Below, one piece after another: positions 1 through 5,999 of a stretch of 10,924 bases of DNA. A program made the translations under genes and the position numbers. Under the pieces are notes generated by a model. That model was not told the DNA's origin. It saw only the letters and a list, made by a program, of their open reading frames with translations, and made no database searches. This DNA comes from JAUVKT01 sp036350795 (GTDB lineage Bacteria > Bacteroidota > Bacteroidia > Bacteroidales > VadinHA17): assembly GCA_036350795.1 (NCBI GenBank), contig JAZBNV010000164.1, forward strand, positions 1 through 10,924. Direction: 5' to 3'. Numbering within the stretch: position 1 is the first letter of the stretch; each line of letters opens with the position of its first letter.

Positions 1-11
1 AGACGGCCTTA

Positions 12-644
12 TCAGGGTTTTATAAGACCATTTTTTACAGCGAACATAACCAGGTTGGGTGCATTTTTTGCTCCTGTTTTTTCAAAGAGCCTGGCCCTGT
101 GTCCGTCGATAGTCCGGTGGCTAAGACCCAGTTTTTTTGATATCTCGCTATTGGATAAGCCCTTGCAGATATATTCGAGCACCTCTCTTTCCCTTTCAGT
201 AAGAGTAAGCTTAATCCTGGAAGGAGCAGCAGCTTTGGTGACGCTGAACGAAAATTCTTCAGCAAAGTAGTTTTCGCCCCTGTATACATTAGTGATAGCC
301 TGCTCAAGCTGCTCCTGGTTGGTCTTCTTAAGCAGAAATCCCTTTGCTCCTGCCTCTATCATCTTATTAAAATATCCAATCTCCTCGTGCATGGTAAGAG
401 CAATAACACCAATCTCCGGATATCGCTCAGCAAGCAAGCGGGTAGCTTCAATACCATCCATCACAGGCATTTTAATATCCATAAGCACAACATCGGCCTT
501 GGCTGTTTTCAGAAAGTCGAGCAGCTCATGTCCATTAGAGGCCTCCGCCACCACCTTAACCGTGGCTATCTCGTTCAGGATTGTTGCCAGTCCCTTTCTG
601 AATATTATATGATCATCGGCAATTGCAACGCTAATTATTTCCAC
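12..644 (-). CDS. NarL/FixJ-type response regulator (receiver + LuxR helix-turn-helix)
   Basis: This is a DNA-binding response regulator of 210 aa, the usual length for the NarL family. The receiver domain covers about residues 4-120, with the acidic pair D10-D11, the phospho-acceptor D56 in VLMDIKMP, the switch residue T84 and the conserved lysine K106. A GerE/LuxR helix-turn-helix follows at about 146-208, opening with LTEREREVL and containing the recognition-helix region LSHRTIDGHR. I chose the GTG at 642-644 because an AAGGAGG sequence sits 9 bases upstream and because the receiver fold begins right after it. An in-frame TTG at 663-665 would add seven residues read from the ribosome-binding site itself. 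The gene overlaps the end of the upstream kinase gene by 14 bases, so the two are translated together and are almost certainly cognate partners. The target genes cannot be told from the sequence. Confidence 0.93.
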   Translation of the reverse strand: MEIISVAIADDHIIFRKGLATILNEIATVKVVAEASNGHELLDFLKTAKADVVLMDIKMPVMDGIEATRLLAERYPEIGVIALTMHEEIGYFNKMIEAGAKGFLLKKTNQEQLEQAITNVYRGENYFAEEFSFSVTKAAAPSRIKLTLTEREREVLEYICKGLSNSEISKKLGLSHRTIDGHRARLFEKTGAKNAPNLVMFAVKNGLIKP

Positions 645-1734
645 CTTTATTATCCTCCTTATCAATCTTTACTGTTATAACAACAATCAGTCCTTCGCCG
701 GTATTACTGTGAAAATCGCAGTTACCTTTAATGGTACGAACCTTGTTGACAATATTATTCAAACCGAGCCCCATGCTAAGTTCGAGTTGTTTTTTAAAAT
801 CGAAACCGATACCATCGTCGCGGTAATACAATACAATCTGGCTTTCGGTGTTCTTTAGTTCGATGGTGATGTTTTCGGCCGATGCATGCTTTACCGTATT
901 GTTTATCAGCTCCTTGGTGGTCTGGTACAATACAGTTTCAGTAAGTGACCGGGTTCTTATTGTATAGTTATCGGTCTTAAGATGTATTTTTATCAGACCT
1001 GTTTCATTTATAAACTTCGAAAACTCCGTTATAGCCGCTGCAAGCCCAAAATCATGGAGTACATTGGGGGTAATCCGGGCCGATATCTCCTTGGCAGTTT
1101 TTATGGCCACATCAGATAGCTCATCAACATTAGACAATACTTCCGCCCTGCTGATGCTGTTAAACTCGTCCCGCTTAAGCAGGTCGGTATACAATTTTAA
1201 TGTTGAAAGAATCGGTCCAAGTTCATCGTGCAGGTCTGCGGCAAAACGCTTGCGTTCCTTCTCTTCGGTTTCGATAATAGCACTCAGCATCTTTTGCTCC
1301 ATTGCCTTCCTTTCGGCAATATTACGCGATACACACATTATAACTTTTCTGCCTTCATAACTTATAATCCGGCTTTTCATCTCCACGGGCACCAGCATAC
1401 CTGTTTTGGTGAGGTGCTCCGACTCATAGGTCAGCTTTCCTCCTTCGATAATAGCTTTTATATTCTGATTAACGGTATAACGGTAGCGTGGCGTTTTAAT
1501 ATCAGTAAAGCGCATCTTCAGTAATTCGTCGCGGGTATATCCAAGGCTTTCGCATGCCCTCTGGTTGACCTCAATAAATTTTCCTTCAAGGTCTGAAAGA
1601 AATATCTCATCACTGCTGTAATCAAACAAAAACCTGAACTTCTTTTCTGAGGATTGCAGGGCTTCCTCAGCATTGGCCAGCTGTTCAAGCAGATGCCTGT
1701 CCCGCGAAATATCCTTCTTATCCTGCTGCTCCAT
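631..1734 (-). CDS. Soluble PAS-domain sensor histidine kinase (HisKA_3 / NarX-DegS type)
   Basis: This 367-aa kinase phosphorylates itself on histidine and should pass the phosphate to the response regulator encoded immediately downstream. A short charged N-terminus (about 1-30) leads into a PAS domain (about 32-146). The HisKA_3 dimerisation and phosphotransfer helix follows, with H169 in the motif DLHDELGP. The C-terminal ATPase domain (about 265-357) has the N-box ELINNTVKHA (N278-N279), the DDGIGFD G1 box (306-312) and the GLGL G2 box (322-325). I see no signal peptide or membrane helix, so the protein should be cytosolic and sense an internal signal, or a ligand or redox state, through the PAS domain. 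The HisKA_3 class pairs by rule with NarL-type regulators, as found here. The start ATG is preceded by a weak TAGGGA and, 50-57 bases upstream, an exact TAnnTTTG element. The PAS ligand cannot be inferred. Confidence 0.93.
   Translation of the reverse strand: MEQQDKKDISRDRHLLEQLANAEEALQSSEKKFRFLFDYSSDEIFLSDLEGKFIEVNQRACESLGYTRDELLKMRFTDIKTPRYRYTVNQNIKAIIEGGKLTYESEHLTKTGMLVPVEMKSRIISYEGRKVIMCVSRNIAERKAMEQKMLSAIIETEEKERKRFAADLHDELGPILSTLKLYTDLLKRDEFNSISRAEVLSNVDELSDVAIKTAKEISARITPNVLHDFGLAAAITEFSKFINETGLIKIHLKTDNYTIRTRSLTETVLYQTTKELINNTVKHASAENITIELKNTESQIVLYYRDDGIGFDFKKQLELSMGLGLNNIVNKVRTIKGNCDFHSNTGEGLIVVITVKIDKEDNKGGNN
654..660 (-). promoter_or_regulatory. Shine-Dalgarno sequence that sets the response-regulator start
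   Basis: AAGGAGG lies on the minus strand 9 bases before the GTG at 644, inside the last codons of the kinase gene. It is a full-strength Shine-Dalgarno match, unusual beside the other genes here, and supports the GTG start over the upstream TTG. Confidence 0.6.
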
Positions 1735-1783
1735 TTATCCCTAATTATAAGCCCGGTAAATACTTTAATGAAAATTGGTTCTG

Positions 1784-1791
1784 CAAACTTA
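1784..1791 (-). promoter_or_regulatory. Bacteroidota-type -7 element for the kinase-regulator operon
   Basis: The minus strand reads TAAGTTTG, an exact match to the Bacteroidota -7 consensus TAnnTTTG, giving a predicted 5' leader of about 40 bases before the kinase ATG. I see no TTG at the usual -33 spacing, only AT-rich sequence, so the call rests on the -7 match alone. Confidence 0.4.
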
Positions 1792-1852
1792 CATATAATA
1801 TTATTTTATTGATTAATTTTCATGATTGTACATTAAAAACCATTCCCCTATC

Positions 1853-4381
1853 ATGAAAATATCAAAAGTGATTTTATTTTCTCTCATAATTGTATCGATT
1901 GTATCGTGCAGTGACAAGTCGGGTATAAGCAAGCCTGAAGCAGGTCTTTTCAAAAACATTAAGCTAAGATCTATTGGCCCGGGTGCTGTAGGTGGCAGGA
2001 TATCTGAAATTCTTGTTCACCCTGAAAATGATTCAATAATATATGTTGCAGCATCGACAGGTGGCATATTTAAAAGTGTCGACAACTGCTCAAGCTGGAT
2101 CCCGGTTTTTGACCACGCCGGCAAATCACTTGCCATTGGCGATATGGATATATCAAAAAACAATCCTGATCTTATCTGGTGCGGGACAGGTGAGGCATCG
2201 GGCGAACAAAACCCGGCCTCCATCGGCGATGGTATCTATAAATCGGAGGATGCAGGTTCTACATGGAAATACATGGGACTGGAAGGCTCACGGCACTTCA
2301 GTAAAATAATTATACATCCTGGTAATGATGATATTGTATTTGCAGGGGCTACAGGCTCGCGGTGGGGCACTGATGATGAGCGTGGAGTATACAGGACGAT
2401 GGATGGCGGAAAGGTATGGGAGCAGGTTCTGTTTATTAATGAGAATACGGGCATATCAGATATTGTTGTTCACCCTGACGGGAATACCGTACTGGCATCG
2501 GCCTGGGAACAGAGAAGGAATGCCTGGGCACATGTAAGACAGGGCAAGAGCAGCGGATTATACCGCTCGGATGACACAGGTAACTCATGGATACAAATAA
2601 CAGAGGGTCTGCCCGGCGGAAAAGCAGGAAGGATAGCCCTTGCCATAGCAGAAAGCAATCCCGACATAATATATGCCTGCTATGAGCACGACTCACTTGG
2701 TTTGTTCAGGTCTGAAGACAGGGGCCTCACCTGGGAAAATATCAACAACAAGGTATCAACATCATACTGGTATGGCAGAATATATGTCGACCCGACCAAT
2801 GCAGAGCATGTTTTTGTAATGGGCACCTATATGCAGGAATCGGTTGACGGTGGAGTTACTTTTACCCTTTACAACCCTGGCAGGGAGGTACATGTTGACC
2901 ATCATATACTCTGGATAAATCCACGCAACACTGATCACAGGCTTCTGGGCAATGATGGTGGACTTTACAGAACATATAAAGAAAATAAGGAATGGACCTT
3001 TATTGCAAACCTGCCGCTGGGACAATACTACGATATCAGTACTGACAACAGGGATCCCTACTGGATATATGGCGGCTTACAGGATAACGGTGTCTGGGGC
3101 GGTCCTTCAAGATCCGCTAACAGGATCCCGGTAAGTAACCAGGATATTGAACATATAAGTGGCGGAGATGGCTTTTACTCGGCTACCGATCCTGAAGACA
3201 ATAACATTGTGTACAGTGAGTCACAATACGGGTTTATAGGAAGGTATGATCATAATACCAGGAAAAGGAAGATGATAAGACCTGTTGCTGAAGAAAATGA
3301 TCCTTACCGTTTCAACTGGAATACTCCCTTCTTTATATCCGCCCATAAACCACATGAGTTATATATTGGCGCACAAAAGGTGTTAATGAGCAGCGATGGC
3401 GGAGAAAAATGGGAAGAGATCAGCAGTGATCTTACAGGATACTTCAAACTTGACTCACTGACCGTAATAGGCGAGAAGCCGGTTCTCAAACCCTACTTTA
3501 CAATAACTGCACTGGCAGAATCGCCACTAAGCAAGGGCTTGATTTATGCCGGTACGGATGACGGTAAATTATTTATCACAAGAGACCAGGGAGGCAGCTG
3601 GGAGGATTTGTCTGATAATATTCCGGCTCCGTCTGACAGGTTTTTTACGAGAATTATAGCTTCGTCCCATATTGAAGGCAGGGCATATATTGGTTTCGGT
3701 CGTTTTTACGAGGCCAACGACCTCAGACCATATATTTATGTTACAGATGATTACGGACAATCATGGCAATATTTAGGAGAAGGCCTGCCTGAAATTTCAA
3801 TTATCAGGAGTATAGCAGAACATCACGACAATCCTGATTTACTGTTTACCGGGACACATAATTCCTTATATATGAGTATTGACGGAGGCAATACCTGGAT
3901 ATGCCCGGAGACAAACCTGCCGCATGTGGCGGTGGATGATATAATAATTCAGAAGAGCAGTAATGATCTTATTCTCGGAAGCTACGGCAGGGGCATATGG
4001 ATTCTTGATGATATAGGATTTCTGAGCAGCCTGGATACCGATATCCTGAACAGTGACATATTCTTATTCGAGCCCGGATTAACAGAGTACAGCACAAATG
4101 GACAGGACAGGGATGCTGATTCTACAAAGTATCACTTCCTGGCTCCCGATCCTGAAGAAGGTATTGTAATTAGCTATTATCTGAAAAAAGACTACCAGGC
4201 CAGGAAAAGAAAACCCTCGGTGCTTCTACTTGACCATGACGGCAATGAAACAGCGGTAGAGGGACTAACTTTTAACAGGGGCTTTAACAGGATTGTTGTC
4301 AGGCCAGCTGAGCAGGGCTCTTATGATATCGTGTTGAGCGCAGGCAGCAAGAGTCTGAAAAGAAGTATTGAAATTAAATAA
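1853..4381 (+). CDS. Asp-box (BNR/sortilin-like) beta-propeller lipoprotein
   Basis: This 842-aa exported lipoprotein belongs to the large family loosely annotated as WD40/YVTN/BNR-like or glycosyl-hydrolase repeat proteins. The ATG at 1853 gives a proper signal peptide with lipobox I16-V17-S18-C19. A TTG at 1826 would put nine unneeded residues before it. Ten recognisable Asp-boxes of the form S-x-D-x-G-x-x-W end at about W82, W138, W189, W246, W294, F337, W520, W583, W638 and W682, with a decayed copy at 374-381. These suggest a ten-bladed or two-part propeller like the Vps10/sortilin fold. The family signatures SIGPGAVGGRI (40-50) and YGGLQDNGVWGGPS (406-419) are present. Residues about 734-842 look like a FlgD-like beta-sandwich, here with a short connecting region. 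No sialidase or GH74 catalytic set can be assigned, so binding or scaffolding at the cell surface or periplasm is the safest guess. It is a single-gene unit. Confidence 0.9.
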   Translation: MKISKVILFSLIIVSIVSCSDKSGISKPEAGLFKNIKLRSIGPGAVGGRISEILVHPENDSIIYVAASTGGIFKSVDNCSSWIPVFDHAGKSLAIGDMDISKNNPDLIWCGTGEASGEQNPASIGDGIYKSEDAGSTWKYMGLEGSRHFSKIIIHPGNDDIVFAGATGSRWGTDDERGVYRTMDGGKVWEQVLFINENTGISDIVVHPDGNTVLASAWEQRRNAWAHVRQGKSSGLYRSDDTGNSWIQITEGLPGGKAGRIALAIAESNPDIIYACYEHDSLGLFRSEDRGLTWENINNKVSTSYWYGRIYVDPTNAEHVFVMGTYMQESVDGGVTFTLYNPGREVHVDHHILWINPRNTDHRLLGNDGGLYRTYKENKEWTFIANLPLGQYYDISTDNRDPYWIYGGLQDNGVWGGPSRSANRIPVSNQDIEHISGGDGFYSATDPEDNNIVYSESQYGFIGRYDHNTRKRKMIRPVAEENDPYRFNWNTPFFISAHKPHELYIGAQKVLMSSDGGEKWEEISSDLTGYFKLDSLTVIGEKPVLKPYFTITALAESPLSKGLIYAGTDDGKLFITRDQGGSWEDLSDNIPAPSDRFFTRIIASSHIEGRAYIGFGRFYEANDLRPYIYVTDDYGQSWQYLGEGLPEISIIRSIAEHHDNPDLLFTGTHNSLYMSIDGGNTWICPETNLPHVAVDDIIIQKSSNDLILGSYGRGIWILDDIGFLSSLDTDILNSDIFLFEPGLTEYSTNGQDRDADSTKYHFLAPDPEEGIVISYYLKKDYQARKRKPSVLLLDHDGNETAVEGLTFNRGFNRIVVRPAEQGSYDIVLSAGSKSLKRSIEIK

Positions 4382-4401
4382 CGCTTTTCTGCCAGAAGCA
4401 C

Positions 4402-4435
4402 AGCACCTCCTCCCGGATAAGCGGAAGGAGGTGCT
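4402..4435. terminator. Strong hairpin downstream of the propeller lipoprotein gene
   Basis: A perfect 10-bp inverted repeat, AGCACCTCCT (4402-4411) and AGGAGGTGCT (4426-4435), encloses a 14-base loop, 20 bases past the stop codon. It probably ends the plus-strand transcript and may also stop readthrough from the minus-strand DUF6249 gene. No T-run follows the stem on either strand (TAAAT on plus), so it is not a textbook intrinsic terminator. An unpaired run of eight T lies further on at 4462-4469. Confidence 0.6.
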
Positions 4436-4490
4436 TAAATTACTATATTAAATGACTCAGCTTTTTTTTGCAGGGGTCAGATAATACAAT

Positions 4491-4838
4491 TTATTTTTCC
4501 TGGCGCCTGGCAATCAGGTAATAAACAACCAGGCCAAGCCCTGCAAGCATAAGTATCATTGATGTATATGAAGCTCCCGGATACATTCCTGCAACATCCA
4601 GAAGGTAACCTGCAACCACTCCCAGTCCGCCTCCGATAAGGAAGAGTCCGACTTTCAGTACATTAAAAACTTTGCCAAATGATGTTCTTTCAGACTGCTC
4701 CCTGCCAATCCTGAACATTGACGCATCAGCACCTTTTTCTATAAGGGCCAGCCTTTCCCTGTTCCTGGTAGTGTAATGCATATAGAAAACTCCGAAAGTT
4801 GCTGCCACAAAAGCCAGTGTAATAATTATTCCTTCCAT
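4491..4838 (-). CDS. Small three-helix membrane protein, DUF6249-like
   Basis: This 115-aa inner-membrane protein of unknown function resembles the DUF6249 family of Bacteroidota. Helices are predicted at about 3-20, 57-81 (glycine-rich) and 90-110. Between helices 1 and 2 lies a charged loop with RNRERLALIEKG (25-36), the hallmark of that family. I chose the ATG at 4836-4838 because the first helix starts at once and because a candidate promoter at 4875-4903 lies just upstream. An in-frame start at 4883 would place that promoter inside the coding region and add a hydrophilic tail. The gene is divergent from the ECF sigma factor, and small proteins of this kind are often seen beside such sigma factors. 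By inference it belongs to that sigma factor's regulon and acts in the membrane, perhaps in sensing or stabilising the envelope. The family name is from memory of the motif. Confidence 0.75.
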   Translation of the reverse strand: MEGIIITLAFVAATFGVFYMHYTTRNRERLALIEKGADASMFRIGREQSERTSFGKVFNVLKVGLFLIGGGLGVVAGYLLDVAGMYPGASYTSMILMLAGLGLVVYYLIARRQEK

Positions 4839-4874
4839 AATATAAGATTTTGATTTATACTCAATTTTCACCCT

Positions 4875-4903
4875 TTTGACCATATTTCACATAAAAGGTT
4901 ACA
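4875..4903 (-). promoter_or_regulatory. Candidate ECF-sigma promoter for the DUF6249-like gene
   Basis: Read on the minus strand, TGTAACC (4903-4897) is followed by a 16-base spacer and GTCAAA (4880-4875). An AAC-containing -35 and a GTC-containing -10 with this spacing are typical of ECF sigma promoters. An eight-A tract (minus strand, 4920-4913) lies just upstream where an UP element would sit. The predicted leader is about 30 bases. Confidence 0.55.
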
Positions 4904-4932
4904 ACGCTGATATTTTTTTTCTGTCTTTATGA

Positions 4933-4961
4933 TGTAACCAGATTTTGAAATAAGTGTCTAA
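4933..4961 (+). promoter_or_regulatory. Candidate autoregulatory ECF-sigma promoter
   Basis: TGTAACC (4933-4939), a 16-base spacer and GTCTAA (4956-4961) form the same -35/-10 arrangement as the divergent promoter on the other strand, as its mirror image. It lies directly before the ECF sigma gene, suggesting the sigma factor drives its own transcription. The predicted start of transcription is at or within a few bases of the ATG at 4969, so the mRNA would be nearly leaderless. Confidence 0.55.
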
Positions 4962-4968
4962 AGTACGA

Positions 4969-5565
4969 ATGAGCAGGACAGAGGATGACAGATGCATTGA
5001 AAAAGTGCTGAATGGAGACAGGCAGGCTTACTCGCGTATTGTGGACAGGTACAGCGACCGGGTATATTCTCTGGCATTGAAAATATGCAGCTGTACAGAA
5101 GATGCTGAGGAAATAGCACAGGATGCATTTCTGAAGGCATACAGGTCGCTTAAATCATTCAGGCATAAGAGTAGTTTTGCAACCTGGCTGTACAGGATAA
5201 CATATAATACGGCAATTACATCTATCCGTAAGAAAAAATCTGACACGCTGAAGATCGAAGATTTCCCGGCCGATTCTGTTGATTTTCTGAAAGAGTGTGA
5301 GACCGAAGAAGAAGCTGAGAGGGAATACAGGACAGCACTTCTTAACTTTGCAATACAGAAATTAGACACTAACGACAGGGCAATAATAAGCCTTTTTTAC
5401 TACCAGGAGAGCAGTGTGGAGGAGATAGCCGGAATACTGAACTTTTCGTGTTCAAATGTCAAAGTGAGGCTCTACAGGGCTCGACGAAAGCTGGAAGAAA
5501 TAATAAAGGAGAATGCAGAAATAATAAAATTTGAACCAGATGAAATCAGAAGTTTCCAGGGATGA
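4969..5565 (+). CDS. ECF-type RNA polymerase sigma factor (sigma-70 family)
   Basis: This 198-aa protein directs RNA polymerase to a specific set of promoters. Region 2 spans about 20-90: the core-binding helix has DAEEIAQDAFLKAYRSL (45-61), followed by the -10 recognition segment with FATWLYRITYN (70-80). A variable linker rich in E and D follows (about 91-125). Region 4 (about 126-180) carries the -35-binding helix-turn-helix, with SSVEEIAGILNFSCSNVKVR and the final RARRKLEE. The length is normal for an ECF factor, and there is no extra C-terminal domain. The ATG at 4969 gives the typical ECF opening. An in-frame GTG at 4954 would fall within the proposed promoter spacer. The next gene starts inside this one, overlapping by 26 bases, which fits a sigma/anti-sigma pair. 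The mirror-image promoters upstream suggest autoregulation. The inducing signal is unknown. Confidence 0.93.
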   Translation: MSRTEDDRCIEKVLNGDRQAYSRIVDRYSDRVYSLALKICSCTEDAEEIAQDAFLKAYRSLKSFRHKSSFATWLYRITYNTAITSIRKKKSDTLKIEDFPADSVDFLKECETEEEAEREYRTALLNFAIQKLDTNDRAIISLFYYQESSVEEIAGILNFSCSNVKVRLYRARRKLEEIIKENAEIIKFEPDEIRSFQG

Positions 5566-5962
5566 TACAATTGGCAGACTGGTAAACTCAGCTGCCAGTG
5601 ACAGGGCCCCGGAAGGATTTGCCCATAATGTGATGTCGAGGATTGAACTTGAACAGAGCTCAACTATTGAAACTTATAAGAATCCTATTGGCCCAAAATT
5701 TCTAATAGTATCAACAGCTGTGTTACTGGTTCTTTTACTTATAGCAAGCACCCTGAACCTGGTTGGCTGGCCCGAAAGCACCATATTTAAGTTTATTAAG
5801 TTTCCCCCTGTCCAGCTACCGGATTACAAGGTATTTTTAAGAAATATTATGGATAGTAATATCTTAATATACCTACTCTCGCCAATGTTTCTGGTACTTG
5901 CCTTTTATGTGCTGGATAATTTACTTTACGATCTCTTTCGCTACAAAAATAAAAGGGCGTAG
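5540..5962 (+). CDS. Two-helix membrane protein, probable anti-sigma factor
   Basis: This 140-aa protein has a cytosolic N-terminal stretch (1-52), a membrane helix at about 54-77, a loop of some 30 residues (78-106), a second helix at about 107-126 and a short basic tail. The segment APEGFAHNVMSRIE (23-36) resembles the start of many Bacteroidota anti-sigma proteins, where such a helix binds the sigma factor. The zinc-binding HxxxCxxC motif of classical anti-sigma domains is absent, and there is no cysteine at all. I chose the ATG at 5540. A TTG three codons earlier is less likely. The 26-base overlap with the sigma gene implies coupled, balanced synthesis. By inference it tethers the ECF factor to the inner membrane and releases it on an envelope signal. 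The role rests on context and topology, not on a firm domain match. Confidence 0.7.
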   Translation: MKSEVSRDDTIGRLVNSAASDRAPEGFAHNVMSRIELEQSSTIETYKNPIGPKFLIVSTAVLLVLLLIASTLNLVGWPESTIFKFIKFPPVQLPDYKVFLRNIMDSNILIYLLSPMFLVLAFYVLDNLLYDLFRYKNKRA

Positions 5963-5976
5963 AATCTGCTACGCCC
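5955..5976. terminator. Bidirectional terminator between convergent operons
   Basis: GGGCGTAG (5955-5962) pairs perfectly with CTACGCCC (5969-5976) around a 6-base loop. On the minus strand the stem is followed by TTTTATTTTT, making it a good intrinsic terminator for the floA operon. On the plus strand the following sequence is pyrimidine-rich but less ideal. The left arm contains the last codons and stop codon of the anti-sigma-like gene, so coding and terminator sequence overlap. Confidence 0.8.
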
Positions 5977-5999
5977 CTTCATCCTATTTTTCACTCTTT

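Noticed and set aside
1814..1821. TAATTTTC as a plus-strand -7 promoter element for the propeller gene
   Set aside because: It misses the key final G of TAnnTTTG, and I see no TTG at the expected -33 distance.
1853..4381. Annotation as photosystem II assembly factor or sialidase
   Set aside because: Asp-box repeats alone cause these names. No photosynthesis context exists and no sialidase arginine triad or GH74 acid pair can be assigned.
4451..4480. Second terminator around the eight-T run at 4462-4469
   Set aside because: Flanking TGAC...GTCA pairs only weakly and the T-run falls in the loop, not after a stem.
4839..4883. Upstream extension of the DUF6249-like gene
   Set aside because: The 15 added residues are hydrophilic, precede a helix that already starts at the ATG at 4838, and would run into the candidate promoter.
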